From Serratia marcescens (GTDB lineage Bacteria; Pseudomonadota; Gammaproteobacteria; Enterobacterales; Enterobacteriaceae): a stretch of DNA of 42,646 nucleotides. The stretch spans positions 1 to 42,646 of the forward strand of contig NZ_MJAO01000031.1 of the NCBI RefSeq assembly GCF_001902635.1. The letters are read 5' to 3'. The translations under genes and the position numbers were made by a program. Positions 20,265-29,061 of this stretch are shown piece after piece (position 1 is the first letter of the stretch; each line of letters begins with the position of its first letter). The notes under the pieces are model-generated. The model did not search any database. It was not told where the DNA came from and saw only the letters and a program-made list of their open reading frames with translations.

Positions 20265-20295
20265 AGTGTGCAACTTAAAGTCGACTTCAAGTCAA
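20265..20295 (-). promoter_or_regulatory. MerR-type operator-promoter for the DUF2938 gene
   Basis: A 20-bp near-perfect dyad ACTTAAAGTCGACTTCAAGT lies at 20273-20292. On the minus strand TTGACT (20290-20295) and CACACT (20265-20270) are 19 bases apart with the dyad filling the spacer, the layout of MerR-family-activated promoters. The -10 element is poor, as expected for an activator-dependent promoter. Confidence 0.65.
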
Positions 20296-20687
20296 TGGCA
20301 AAAGAATGGGATATCGGTACGGTGGCGCGCCTGAGCGGGGTCGCGCCTTCCGCGCTGCGGCATTACGAGAAAAAGGGGCTGATTGCGTCGATTGGCCGTC
20401 ACGGTTTACGTCGCCAATACGACGCCGGGGTGATCGACCAACTTCGGCTGATCGCGCTTGCGCGCCTGGCCGGTTTTACGCTGGATGAGATGAGCGCCTT
20501 GTTTGACGAACGGGGCAAGATAGCGCTCGATCGCGGGCTGCTGGCGGCGCGGGCGGATGAGCTGGATCGCCATATCCAGAGACTGATGCAGGTGCGCGAC
20601 GGGCTGCGCCATATGGCCGATTGCCCCGAACCCGAGCACCTGCAGTGCCCGCAGTTCAGGAAAATCCTACGGCAGGGCGAGTTCTAA
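20295..20687 (+). CDS. MerR-family transcriptional regulator
   Basis: A 130-residue regulator with the MerR winged-HTH ([24 protein letters not shown]) and a coiled-coil dimerisation helix, ending with a Cys-containing segment ([14 protein letters not shown]) that may sense a metal or thiol-reactive compound. I chose ATG 20295, giving [15 protein letters not shown]. An upstream in-frame GTG at 20268 would place the operator dyad inside the gene. No clear ribosome-binding site precedes the ATG. It probably controls the divergent DUF2938 gene. The stop overlaps the convergent clcB stop by 4 bases. Confidence 0.85.
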   Translation: MAKEWDIGTVARLSGVAPSALRHYEKKGLIASIGRHGLRRQYDAGVIDQLRLIALARLAGFTLDEMSALFDERGKIALDRGLLAARADELDRHIQRLMQVRDGLRHMADCPEPEHLQCPQFRKILRQGEF

Positions 20688-21985
20688 GCCTCACGTTTGG
20701 GCGGCGGCGCCGAATGGTACACCGATACCGGCCGCAGGCCGCGCGACACGGTGGTGGCGATCACGCAAGCGAGCAGAATGCCGGGCAGTAGCGCGTATTC
20801 GCCGGTCATTTCAAACACCATCAGCGCCGCCATGATCGGCGCATGGGTGGTGGCGGCCAGCAGGGTGGCCATGCCGGTCAGCGCCAGCAGCAGCGGCACT
20901 GCCGCATCCATGCCCGGCCACAGGCCAAACAGCTGACCGATCATCGAACCGAGCGCGGCACCGACGAACAGCGTCGGGGTAAAGACGCCGCCGGGCGCGC
21001 CCGAGCCGCTGCTGGCGAGGATCGCCAACAGTTTGCACACCAGGATCGCGCCCAGCAGCAGCACGCCGGGCGGCGCGATCAGCAGCGCCTGCACGACGCT
21101 GTAGCCGTTGCCCCATACCTGCGGGAACAACAGCGAGAGCAGCCCGACGATCAGCCCGCCCAGCGCCAGCTGTAACGGCGGTTTCAGGCGCAGCGAGCGG
21201 AAGGCGCGGCCGGTGGCGGTCATCGTCCATAAAAACAGCGGCCCGCCGGCGCCGGCCACCACGCCGACCAGCGCAATCAGCAGGTATTGCGTCGGCAAGG
21301 GCGCGGGGAGCGGCGTCACCAGATAGAGCGGTGCCTGGCCGCCGTTGAGCAGGTTGGTCATCAGCAGCGCGCTCACCGCGGCGATCACCACTGGGCCGAG
21401 CGAAGCCAGCATTAGGGTGCCGAACAGGATCTCGGCGATGAACAGGCTGCCCGCCAGCGGCGCATGGTAGGCGCTGGCCATCCCGGCGGCGGCGGCGCAG
21501 GCCACCCACAGTTTCCACTCTTTCTCGTGCGTAAAACGCTGGGCGAAGAGCGAACCCACCAATGCCGCCAGCAGGATCATCGCGCCTTCGCGGCCAATGG
21601 CGCTGCCGCTCGATACCACCAACAGCGACGCCAGGCATTTCACCAGGCTGGCGCCGGTGTCCAGCTTGCCGTTGCCGGTTTCTATCGCTTCCATATAGTC
21701 GGTGGGCGCCGCCGGCCGCTGGTGACGATAGCGTTGGTGGATATACAGCAACAGGCCTGCCGCCAGGCCGCCCAACGCCGGGGTCAAGGCACGCCGCCAG
21801 CCGGGCAGTGCGGCGGCGGCGGCCACCAGACTGCCGTCGGCGTTGCCGAGCAGCAGCCATTCCAGGCCGATCATCGAGCGGTGGAACAGCCATACCGCCA
21901 GGGCGGCGGCGACGCCGATAAACACGGCGATAAACAGGCTGCGCAACAGGGCGCGATAGTGGTGCAGGTGGACCAATCTTTTCAT
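20684..21985 (-). CDS. clcB: ClC-type chloride channel/antiporter ClcB
   Basis: A 433-residue inner-membrane ClC protein with many transmembrane helices. The selectivity-filter motifs are [10 protein letters not shown] (gating Glu in GREGA, about 131-135) and [16 protein letters not shown]. Segments [26 protein letters not shown] and [14 protein letters not shown] match E. coli ClcB, linked there to acid-resistance chloride flux. Convergent with bioD2 in E. coli; here separated from it by about 3.5 kb of mer and DUF2938/MerR genes. Divergent from the DHA2 pump gene. Confidence 0.93.
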   Translation of the reverse strand: MKRLVHLHHYRALLRSLFIAVFIGVAAALAVWLFHRSMIGLEWLLLGNADGSLVAAAAALPGWRRALTPALGGLAAGLLLYIHQRYRHQRPAAPTDYMEAIETGNGKLDTGASLVKCLASLLVVSSGSAIGREGAMILLAALVGSLFAQRFTHEKEWKLWVACAAAAGMASAYHAPLAGSLFIAEILFGTLMLASLGPVVIAAVSALLMTNLLNGGQAPLYLVTPLPAPLPTQYLLIALVGVVAGAGGPLFLWTMTATGRAFRSLRLKPPLQLALGGLIVGLLSLLFPQVWGNGYSVVQALLIAPPGVLLLGAILVCKLLAILASSGSGAPGGVFTPTLFVGAALGSMIGQLFGLWPGMDAAVPLLLALTGMATLLAATTHAPIMAALMVFEMTGEYALLPGILLACVIATTVSRGLRPVSVYHSAPPPKREA

Positions 21986-22076
21986 GCGTGGGCGGCGTCG
22001 TGAGAAAAATCAAAGGGTCATCAGCGCATTGTGCTTGGCGCTCCGGCCGATGACCAGTGAATCTTTATTAAACTGC

Positions 22077-22123
22077 GGACCAACGAGAAGTCTGTTTTTA
22101 CGTTACGACGTAACAATTGGTCC
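22077..22123. promoter_or_regulatory. Dyad-rich region before the DHA2 pump gene
   Basis: Outer inverted repeats GGACCAA (22077-22083) and TTGGTCC (22117-22123) enclose a 13-base perfect odd palindrome GTTACGACGTAAC (22102-22114). It lies between divergent clcB and the pump gene, where an operator would be expected. No regulator gene is adjacent. Confidence 0.45.
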
Positions 22124-22237
22124 AAATGGTGCGATGCCTCGCCGGCAACGGCAGGATGTGAGGGCGGATAAGCGCGGCACAGGTGCTTGCTGGTATACTT
22201 AGAGAAAATAAAAACGCCAGGAAGCCTGCATAACGCC

Positions 22238-23725
22238 ATGACAAATCACGTTTCGTCCCCACCCGTTGCCCACCGCCCGCTGATTCTGATCGCCTGTATG
22301 CTGGCGATGTTCATGTCGGCGATCGAAGCTACCATCGTCGCCACCGCCATGCCGACCATCATCGGCGATCTCGGCGGCTTCTCGCTGCTGGGCTGGGTGT
22401 TCGCGGTCTATTTACTGTCGCAGGCGATCACCATCCCCATCTACGGCCGGTTGGCGGATCTCTACGGCCGCAAGCGGGTGTTCTTCTTCGGCGCCACGCT
22501 GTTCCTGCTGGGATCGGTGTTGTGCGGCTTCGCTCCCGACATGTATTGGCTTATCGGCTTTCGTTTGCTGCAGGGGCTGGGCGCCGGCGCCATCATGCCG
22601 ATCGCCTCCACCATCATCGGCGACATCTACAGCGCCACCGAGCGGCCGAAGGTGATGGGGTACCTGTCGAGCGTGTGGGGCGTATCGGCGATCATCGGCC
22701 CGCTGTTGGGGGCGTTTATCGTGCAGCACCTGCCGTGGGCGCTGGTGTTCTGGGTCAATCTGCCGATCGGCCTGTTGGCGATGTTCTTCCTCTGGCGCTA
22801 TCTGCCGGCGCATCAGCTGCTGCGGCGGCACGCGCTGGATCTGGCCGGCACCGCCTGGCTGACACTGTTCGTCTCCGCGCTGCTGCTGGCGCTGTTGCAG
22901 ATGGAAAGCCTGGGATGGTGGGTGGTGCCGTTGCTCGCGCTGGCGGCGGCATCGCTGGCGCTGCTGATCCGCCAGGAGCGGCGCGCGGTCGAACCGTTGT
23001 TCCCGCTGGCGCTGTGGCAAAGCCGGGTGATCGTCGCAGGCAACATCGGCGGGCTGGTGATTGGCGCGGCGATGATGGGCATCAGCGCCTTCCTGCCGAC
23101 CTTCATTCAGGGCGTGATGGGCGGTTCGCCGCTGGAGGCGGGCACGACGCTGGCGCTGATGTCGATAGGCTGGCCGCTGGCCAGCACGCTGAGCGGTCGC
23201 CTGATGTTGATGACCTCGTATCGCGCCACGGCGCTTTTGGGGGCACTGCTGCTGGTGACAGGCGGCCTGATTCTGCTGATGCTGCAGCCGGAAGGTGGCC
23301 TGCTGTGGGGCCGAGTGGCGGCGTTTATGGTCGGCGCCGGCATGGGGCTGTGCAACACCACGTTCTTGGTATCGGTGCAGAACGCGGCGCATTACAGCAT
23401 TCGCGGCATCGCCACCGCCTGTACGGTGTTTACCCGCATGGTGGGCTCGGCCATCGGCACCGCCATTTTGGGGGCCACGCTGAACCTCAACCTGCAGTGG
23501 CGTTTGCCGGAGACGGACGATCCGGTACAGCGGCTGATGGAACCGGCGGTGCGGCATAGCATGGGGAGTGAAGCGCTGGCGCAGCTGACCCAGCAAGTGG
23601 CGGCTTCGCTGCACTGGGTGTTCCTGGTTTCTGCGTTGGTGTCGTTGCTGGCGCTGGCGGCGGCGATGCTGATCCCGGCGCGTTGTCGGCCGCAGGGCGA
23701 AGAGGAAGAGGCGGAGCAGGCGTAA
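22238..23725 (+). CDS. DHA2-family MFS drug exporter (EmrB/QacA type)
   Basis: A 495-residue, probably 14-helix proton-driven exporter of the inner membrane. Residues 30-41 (IEATIVATAMPT) are the DHA2 membrane-1 motif and GRLADLYGRKR (70-80) is MFS motif A. GAGAIMPIASTIIGDI and WGVSAIIGPLLGAF are typical of the family. The ATG at 22238 begins MTNHVSSPPVAHRPLILIAC. AGGAAG lies 13 bases upstream, longer than ideal; an in-frame TTG at 22187 would add 17 residues. The substrate is unknown. A palindrome-rich segment lies upstream, but no regulator gene adjoins. Confidence 0.88.
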   Translation: MTNHVSSPPVAHRPLILIACMLAMFMSAIEATIVATAMPTIIGDLGGFSLLGWVFAVYLLSQAITIPIYGRLADLYGRKRVFFFGATLFLLGSVLCGFAPDMYWLIGFRLLQGLGAGAIMPIASTIIGDIYSATERPKVMGYLSSVWGVSAIIGPLLGAFIVQHLPWALVFWVNLPIGLLAMFFLWRYLPAHQLLRRHALDLAGTAWLTLFVSALLLALLQMESLGWWVVPLLALAAASLALLIRQERRAVEPLFPLALWQSRVIVAGNIGGLVIGAAMMGISAFLPTFIQGVMGGSPLEAGTTLALMSIGWPLASTLSGRLMLMTSYRATALLGALLLVTGGLILLMLQPEGGLLWGRVAAFMVGAGMGLCNTTFLVSVQNAAHYSIRGIATACTVFTRMVGSAIGTAILGATLNLNLQWRLPETDDPVQRLMEPAVRHSMGSEALAQLTQQVAASLHWVFLVSALVSLLALAAAMLIPARCRPQGEEEEAEQA

Positions 23726-23759
23726 GGGAAAAGGAAAGGGCGCTGCTGTTGCGCGCCCT
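23726..23759 (-). terminator. Intrinsic terminator of ynfD
   Basis: On the minus strand, AGGGCGC, a 9-base loop and GCGCCCT are followed by TTCCTTTTCCC. It lies between the convergent 3' ends of ynfD and the pump gene and may serve both. Confidence 0.7.
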
Positions 23760-23775
23760 GGGTAGCCGATGCGGC

Positions 23776-24075
23776 TTATTGCGTGTTGGAGGTGTCCTGG
23801 CTGGTGCCGGTCTGCGCCGCGTCACCGCGATCGTCGCCGTTGTTCAGGCGGGTATAGACGATCTTCTGGGTGTCGTTTTCGCAGTGGCCGACCACCTGTC
23901 CGCCCGCTTGATCGGCCTGATCGTTAGGCACGATCTCCAGTTTGAAGCCGGACTCCGGAACGCCGTTATTGACGATTTTTTGCGAAATGTCCGCTTTCAC
24001 GCTTTCGCAGGAGGCCAGGGCCGCCAATGGGGCGCCGGCCAACAGCACCGCGGTTAATATCAGCGTTTTTTTCAT
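23776..24075 (-). CDS. ynfD: DUF1161 periplasmic protein YnfD
   Basis: A 99-residue exported protein: signal peptide MKKTLILTAVLLAGAPLAALA, then the DUF1161 core with SCESVKADISQKIVNNGV and VVGHCENDTQKIVY, whose two cysteines may form a disulfide. The C-terminal 20 residues are polar and low in complexity. The ATG at 24075 is set by AAGGA 7 bases upstream and the signal peptide. Location near ynfB and ynfA agrees with E. coli. Function is unknown. Confidence 0.88.
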   Translation of the reverse strand: MKKTLILTAVLLAGAPLAALASCESVKADISQKIVNNGVPESGFKLEIVPNDQADQAGGQVVGHCENDTQKIVYTRLNNGDDRGDAAQTGTSQDTSNTQ

Positions 24076-24165
24076 CGCGTCATCCTTATTTGACAATGGA
24101 CTTCCTGTAACAGAATAGCAGCAACGGCGGCCGAGTTTCACGCCTGCTCGCCCGCCGCAGGCGGA

Positions 24166-24534
24166 TTAAGGAATAATCCGACGCCCGGTCTGGCGATCCA
24201 GACATTTACGGGTGTCCGGCTCCCAATATGCGTTGACGTTGTTGCTGTCGTTGCAGCGATCTTCGTCATCCGCGGCGCGATCGGCCTTGTCGAACTCTTT
24301 CTCGACGCGAGTGTTAACCTTGTGGCGCAGGGATTTGGTATCATTCCACTGCTCTTTGCTCTGGCGCGCCTCTTCGGTGCTCATCGCGCCGCTGCCTTTG
24401 CCATCGACAGTGACACAGGTGCTGCCCTGAGTGCAGGTGGCGGCCAGCGCCGGCGCCTGCCAGGCGCCCATGACGGCCAGTATGGCGACCGGCAGCATCC
24501 CGCGCAGCAGTCGTTGGGTCGAAAATGTTTTCAT
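24166..24534 (-). CDS. ynfB: DUF1283 periplasmic protein YnfB
   Basis: A 122-residue exported protein with a signal peptide of about 31 residues (ending ALA), then a DUF1283 domain. The segments [30 protein letters not shown] and [27 protein letters not shown] end (here [20 protein letters not shown]) match E. coli YnfB. The ATG at 24534 has AAGGA 7 bases upstream; an earlier in-frame ATG would disrupt the signal peptide. It lies 90 bases upstream of ynfD on the same strand and probably shares a transcript. Function is unknown. Confidence 0.9.
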   Translation of the reverse strand: MKTFSTQRLLRGMLPVAILAVMGAWQAPALAATCTQGSTCVTVDGKGSGAMSTEEARQSKEQWNDTKSLRHKVNTRVEKEFDKADRAADDEDRCNDSNNVNAYWEPDTRKCLDRQTGRRIIP

Positions 24535-24682
24535 CGTTTCATCCTTATGAGTGAGTGCGCCTGATGATGGCGGCACTGGCGTTACCTCGCCCGCAGGCGT
24601 GGTGACAAATATACCACCGCGCTCCTGGAATTCACCAGCCAAGCGCCGTTTCGTTTAATTTATCGAGAGAAAACTGCGACCG

Positions 24683-25009
24683 ATGTTAAAAACCACGCTG
24701 TTGTTTTTCGCCACTGCGCTTGCCGAAATTATCGGCTGTTTCCTGCCTTATCTCTGGCTGAAGAAGCAGGGCAGCGCCTGGCTATTGCTGCCGGCGGCAT
24801 TGAGCCTGATGCTGTTCGTTTGGCTGTTGACGCTGCATCCGGCGGCCAGCGGGCGAGTCTACGCGGCTTACGGCGGCGTGTATGTGGCGACGGCGCTGCT
24901 GTGGCTGCGGGTGGTGGACGGGGTGAAGCTGTCTGCGCTGGACTGGGTCGGCGCCGGGGTGGCACTGGCGGGCATGCTGATTATCGTTTCCGGCTGGCGC
25001 GCGGCCTGA
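24683..25009 (+). CDS. ynfA: UPF0060 inner membrane protein YnfA
   Basis: A 108-residue protein with four hydrophobic segments, resembling small-multidrug-resistance transporters. [19 protein letters not shown] with an acidic residue in helix 1 and [18 protein letters not shown] match E. coli YnfA. Drug-efflux activity has been proposed for the family; the substrate here is unknown. Divergent from ynfB and convergent with ydfG. Confidence 0.93.
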   Translation: MLKTTLLFFATALAEIIGCFLPYLWLKKQGSAWLLLPAALSLMLFVWLLTLHPAASGRVYAAYGGVYVATALLWLRVVDGVKLSALDWVGAGVALAGMLIIVSGWRAA

Positions 25010-25015
25010 GGAAAC

Positions 25016-25040
25016 ACGGCGGGAGACGCCCCCCCGCCGT
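25016..25040. terminator. Hairpin between ynfA and ydfG
   Basis: ACGGCGGG and CCCGCCGT (8-bp stem, 9-base loop) lie between the convergent 3' ends. Only weak T runs flank it, so it may work in both directions with modest strength. Confidence 0.5.
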
Positions 25041-25046
25041 CAGGCT

Positions 25047-25796
25047 TTAAGCGCCGCGGTGGATGTTCAGCCCGGCGAAGGACTGGCTGACCGGCATCAT
25101 TTCCAGCGTGTTGATGTTGACGCGCGCCGGCAGGGTCGCGACCCAGAACACCGACTCGGCGATGTCTTCCGGCGTCAGCGCCTCGGCACCTTCGTAGGTT
25201 TTGTTGACCTTGCCGTCATCGCCCTTGAAGCGCACGTTGGAGAACTCGGTGCCGCCCACCAGGCCCGGCTCGATATCGGTCACGCGAATGCGCGTGCCGT
25301 GCAGATCGGCGCGCAGGCCCAGGCTGAACTGCTTGACGAACGCCTTGGTGGCGCCGTACACGTTACCGCCGGCATAGGGCCAGTTGGCGGCGGTGGAGCC
25401 GATGTTGATCACGTGGCCGACGTTGCGCTCGACCATGGCCGGCAGCAGCGCACGGGTCATGTTCACCAGCCCTTTGGCGTTGGTGTCGATCATGGTTTCC
25501 CAGTCATCGGCGTTGGCTTTGTGCGCCGGCTCCAGCCCCAGCGCCAGCCCGGCGTTGTTCACCAGCACGTCGATTTGGCGCAGCTCGGCCGGCAGCGCGT
25601 CGATCGCCTGCTGGATGGCGGCGCGGTTGCGCACATCGAGCCGCACGATATGCAACGCTTCGCCCAACTCGTCCTGCAGTTCTTCGAGGCGCTCAAGGCG
25701 GCGCCCGGTGGCGATCACCTTATGGCCTTCACGGATAAAACGGCGTGCGATGGCCTCGCCGAAACCGGAGGTGGCGCCGGTAACAAAAATAATCAT
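25047..25796 (-). CDS. ydfG: NADP-dependent 3-hydroxy acid/serine dehydrogenase YdfG
   Basis: A 249-residue short-chain dehydrogenase that in E. coli oxidises L-allo-threonine, serine and 3-hydroxypropionate and reduces malonic semialdehyde. It has the Rossmann motif TGATSGFG (6-13), NNAG, and catalytic Ser134, Tyr147 and Lys151 (YGATK). Long stretches such as VRVTDIEPGLVGGTEFSNVR-like and VNINTLEMMPVSQS match E. coli. The ATG at 25796 has GAGGAA 7 bases upstream; an ATG five codons earlier is less likely. In E. coli it adjoins dcp; here GNAT, fec and guaD genes intervene. Confidence 0.95.
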   Translation of the reverse strand: MIIFVTGATSGFGEAIARRFIREGHKVIATGRRLERLEELQDELGEALHIVRLDVRNRAAIQQAIDALPAELRQIDVLVNNAGLALGLEPAHKANADDWETMIDTNAKGLVNMTRALLPAMVERNVGHVINIGSTAANWPYAGGNVYGATKAFVKQFSLGLRADLHGTRIRVTDIEPGLVGGTEFSNVRFKGDDGKVNKTYEGAEALTPEDIAESVFWVATLPARVNINTLEMMPVSQSFAGLNIHRGA

Positions 25797-25908
25797 GTTG
25801 CTGTTCCTCAACTGTTTTTACCCTACATACCACTATCATTAGCACAAACCCGCAGGCAGTGGCAGCGGTTATCGCGGCGGAGAGAAAAAAAGGTCAAATC
25901 GAGCCGGA

Positions 25909-26430
25909 TCAGCGCTGGGGAGGCAAGTGGTACACCACGGCGTCATACTTGACGCGTTCGCAGCGCCCGGCCAGTACACCGCCCAGCGACTCGGCCAGGC
26001 GGCGGCTGGCGGTATTCTGTTCGGCCACCGGGTAGACGAGGTGCGGCGGCTGAAAGCGTTCGCTGGCCCAGCGTGCGATACTCTGCACGATTTCGCGGCC
26101 GTAGCCCTGGCCGTGCAGGCCCTCTTTCACCCAGATGCCCAGCTCCGGGGTGCGGCTGCGCAGGTTATGCGCGCCGCCGACGCCGACGAACTGCCGGTCT
26201 TCGCGCCGACGGGCGACGAAGATCACTTCTTCGCCTTCGCGCATCAGCGGCAGCCAGCCTTGCCAGACGTTGGCGAAATCTTCCGGCGACGCCTCCGGCT
26301 CAAAGGCCATAAAACGCGTCAGAGTGGGGGTGATCGCCTGGTAAACATCGTCGGCGTCTGCTGCGGTAAAGGGGGCAATCAACAAACGGTCGGTGTCCAC
26401 GCGGCACTGAGAAAGGTCATTATGATTCAT
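25909..26430 (-). CDS. GNAT-family N-acetyltransferase (RimJ/RimL-like)
   Basis: A 173-residue acetyltransferase of the GNAT fold. It has an N-terminal TDRLLIAPFTAADADDVY typical of the RimJ/RimL/SpeG-like group, and the acetyl-CoA binding segment GLHGQGYGREIVQSIARWA (Q-x-x-G-x-G/A signature). AGGGA lies 8 bases before the ATG. It is not SpeG, which occupies a comparable place in E. coli, because length and motifs differ. The substrate (protein N-terminus, small amine or antibiotic) is unknown. Confidence 0.88.
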   Translation of the reverse strand: MNHNDLSQCRVDTDRLLIAPFTAADADDVYQAITPTLTRFMAFEPEASPEDFANVWQGWLPLMREGEEVIFVARRREDRQFVGVGGAHNLRSRTPELGIWVKEGLHGQGYGREIVQSIARWASERFQPPHLVYPVAEQNTASRRLAESLGGVLAGRCERVKYDAVVYHLPPQR

Positions 26431-26588
26431 CTTATTTTCCCTCGCTTTTCAGGCCAGAACGGCAAAAAATCCGCGCCCATAAATTATGGGCGGATCGTCG
26501 ATATTACGCGCATTGGCGGCAGAAGCGACTTATTTTTCGCCGCTTGGGCAAGATGGAAAGATCGGGGTTGGTGACAATGTCACGTTAC

Positions 26589-26626
26589 AAATGAGGCGGC
26601 GGGCACGATTAGCCGCGCCCGCCGCC
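26589..26626 (-). terminator. Intrinsic terminator of fecA
   Basis: On the minus strand, a 10-bp stem GGCGGCGGGC/GCCCGCCGCC with a 12-base loop is followed by TCATTTGT. It begins six bases past the fecA stop, which closes the fec unit and shows no fecBCDE downstream. Confidence 0.7.
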
Positions 26627-26631
26627 GAGGG

Positions 26632-28947
26632 TCAGAATTTCACCGAGCCTTGCAGATAAATCGTGCGCGGCTGGCCGATGTACAGACCTTTGTTGTTGTC
26701 GTCATAGGCACGAGTGAAATACTCATGGTTGAACAGGTTTTTCACGCCGACGCCCAGATTCAGGCCGGCCATTTCCGGGCCGAAATCATAGGCGGCGCGC
26801 ACGCCCCACAGCATATAGCCGGGAATGCGGCCGGTGCTGCCGTCGGCGCTTTCCGCCACGGTGTTGGCGTTGTCGGCGAACTGGCTCGACTGGAACTCGC
26901 CGTTAAGGTTAAACGCCCAGTTGCCCGGCGTATAGTCCAGCCCCAGCGTGCCTTTGTGCTTCGGTGAGAACGGCACCTGGTTGCCCTTGTAGCCGCCGTC
27001 TTCGCGGATGGTGGCGTTGACGTAGGCGTAGCTGGCGTAGGCGGTCAGGTCGTCCAGTTTCGGCGTCAGCTGCGACAGATCGTAACGCAGGCTGCCTTCC
27101 AGCCCGGCATGGCGGGTTTTGCCGCGCGCGGTTACGCTGTCGGTCACCTGGTTAGAGTCGTACTGGTTGTTGAAGTTGATCAGGAACAGCCCGAACTCGC
27201 CGGTCAGCGCGTCACCGGCGTAGCGGGTGCCCAGCTCCCAGGTGCGTGCCTTCTCGGGTTCAATCTTGCCGCTGTCGACCGCTTTGCCCATCTGGCTGTA
27301 CTGCACGGTGCCGAAGGAGCCTTCGGTGTTGGCGTACAGGTTCCAGTATTCGTTCAGGTGATACATCACGTTCAACGCCGGCAGCGGTGCGTTATAGCTG
27401 ACGTCGAGGCGGTTGTTCTTGATGTAGTTGTTCTGATACGACTTGATGTACTCGTAGCGCATGCCTGGCGTGATGGTCCAGTCGCCGATGTCGATGCGAT
27501 CGTCGATATAGAAGGCGTGTGCCTCGGTGCCGGACTGGGTATCGCGATCGTACGGACTGGCGGTGGACGGCAACCTGCCGGTGCTGGCCTTGCTGGTGTA
27601 GCGCAGCTCGTGGGTGGATTCGCTGACGTAGCGGTAGCCGACGCCGACCTCATGCGCCGAATCCCCCCAGCGGAAGCTCTGGCTGTAGCGCGGCTCCACG
27701 CCACGCACCCAGTATTCGCGCGGCGACAGCGTCAGGTTTTTGCCCTGATCCAGATAGCCGCTGCGCAGGGTGTAGGTGTAGAAGCTCTGCACGTCGAACT
27801 TGTGCTGTCGATCCGGCTGATACTGATAGCCGAAATTCGCCAACTGGCGGCGGCCCCAGAACTTGTCGTACGGGCGCGTCGACTGGAATGGGTTGGCGTT
27901 GTAGTCCGCGCGGCTCAGGCCGCCCGGCATGTCCGCTTCGCCTTCGTAGTATTGCAGCAGGCTGTTGAAGGTGTGCACCTCGTTGGGGGCGTAGCGGCTT
28001 TTCAACATCACGTCGTCGATCTTGGTCGAACTGTGCTCGCGCCAGTCGCTGCCGCGGGTGCCGGAGTAGAGCAGCGCCGCGCCGAGGCCGTTGTCGGCGG
28101 TACCGCCGATCATCAGGTTACCGGTGCCTTTCGGGTGATCCTGGCGCGAGGTCGGGCTGAGCTGCCCCTGCATGCCGGCCTCCATGCCGAAGGTTTTCGG
28201 GATGGCGCGGGTGACGAAGTTGACCACGCCGCCGACGCTCTGCGGCCCGTAGCGCACCGCGCCGCCGCCGCGCACCACGTCAATTGCATCCATATTGCCG
28301 AGCGAGACCGGCGCCAGCGACAGCTGCGGCTGGCCGTAAGGGGCGAAGGGCACCGGGATGCCGTCCATCAGCACGGTGGAGCGGCTGGCGAGGCGCGGGT
28401 TGAGGCCGCGAATGCCGAAGTTCAGCGCCATGTCGTGGCTGCCGGTGCCGTTGTTTTCCGGTGCCACCACGCCCGGCACGCGGTTCAACGCTTCGCGCAC
28501 GGTGGTGGTGCCGGTTTTGGCGAACGCTTCGCGGCGCACCACGTCGCGCGCGCCGGGATGCTCGAACACGTCGATCTGACGGCCTTCCGCCAGCCAGTCG
28601 CCGACCACGGTGATGTCATCTTCCTTCTGCGGCTGCGGCAGCGTGGTCAGCGTGTAACCGTTGTTGCCGAGCGCTTTGGCCTGTAGGCCGCTGCCCGCCA
28701 GCAGGGCATTCAGGCCGTCGTCGACGCCGTAGCTGCCGTTCAGGCCCGGCGAGCGTTTGCCGGCGGTCAGCGCGCCGTCCACCGAGAGCGCGATGCCGGC
28801 GCGCGCGGCGAACGCGTTCAGCGCGGCGTCCAATTCACCGGCCGGAATGTGATAGGCTGCGGCGGCACTCGCCGTCAGCGGTGCGGCGAAGGCCAGGCCA
28901 ATGGCCACGGCCAGCGGTGTAGCCCGTTTTCCCCAAACGTTGTTCAT
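26632..28947 (-). CDS. fecA: TonB-dependent ferric citrate receptor FecA
   Basis: A 771-residue outer-membrane transporter. In order: a signal peptide (about 1-29), a signalling STN domain (about 32-108) that contacts FecR, a TonB box DDITVVGD, a plug domain (REALNRVPGVVAPENNGTGS, GIRGLNPRLASRSTVLMDG) and a 22-strand barrel ending in VKF. Long blocks match E. coli FecA, including MDAIDVVRGGGAVRYGPQSV. It imports diferric dicitrate and starts the FecA-FecR-FecI signal. AGGAGA precedes the ATG. fecR and fecI lie upstream on the same strand; the ABC transporter genes fecBCDE, which follow fecA in E. coli, are absent. Confidence 0.96.
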   Translation of the reverse strand: MNNVWGKRATPLAVAIGLAFAAPLTASAAAAYHIPAGELDAALNAFAARAGIALSVDGALTAGKRSPGLNGSYGVDDGLNALLAGSGLQAKALGNNGYTLTTLPQPQKEDDITVVGDWLAEGRQIDVFEHPGARDVVRREAFAKTGTTTVREALNRVPGVVAPENNGTGSHDMALNFGIRGLNPRLASRSTVLMDGIPVPFAPYGQPQLSLAPVSLGNMDAIDVVRGGGAVRYGPQSVGGVVNFVTRAIPKTFGMEAGMQGQLSPTSRQDHPKGTGNLMIGGTADNGLGAALLYSGTRGSDWREHSSTKIDDVMLKSRYAPNEVHTFNSLLQYYEGEADMPGGLSRADYNANPFQSTRPYDKFWGRRQLANFGYQYQPDRQHKFDVQSFYTYTLRSGYLDQGKNLTLSPREYWVRGVEPRYSQSFRWGDSAHEVGVGYRYVSESTHELRYTSKASTGRLPSTASPYDRDTQSGTEAHAFYIDDRIDIGDWTITPGMRYEYIKSYQNNYIKNNRLDVSYNAPLPALNVMYHLNEYWNLYANTEGSFGTVQYSQMGKAVDSGKIEPEKARTWELGTRYAGDALTGEFGLFLINFNNQYDSNQVTDSVTARGKTRHAGLEGSLRYDLSQLTPKLDDLTAYASYAYVNATIREDGGYKGNQVPFSPKHKGTLGLDYTPGNWAFNLNGEFQSSQFADNANTVAESADGSTGRIPGYMLWGVRAAYDFGPEMAGLNLGVGVKNLFNHEYFTRAYDDNNKGLYIGQPRTIYLQGSVKF

Positions 28948-29061
28948 ACCTTCTCCTGAATCATTTTTTATTTATTGCTGCAGTGTTTTTCAGGGAGTCG
29001 GATGAGCGAAGCGAAAGGGACAATCAATAATGCGATTTTTTATCATTTTCATTTAAAGCAT

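Noticed and set aside
20811-23614. Long shadow frames over clcB and the DHA2 pump
   Set aside because: Frames of about 400 codons overlap genes with clear transporter motifs; their products are Arg/Pro/Gln-rich and not membrane-like.
26571-26590. Second Ter-like word (ACGTTACAAAT)
   Set aside because: Only part of the TTGTAAC core is kept and the conserved flanks AGNATG and TAA are absent, so Tus binding is unlikely; the segment is also next to the fecA terminator.
27109-28686. 525-codon open frame antisense to fecA
   Set aside because: It is a shadow of the GC-rich fecA codon structure, with Val/Ala/His/Arg-rich low-complexity product, no ribosome-binding site and no family resemblance.
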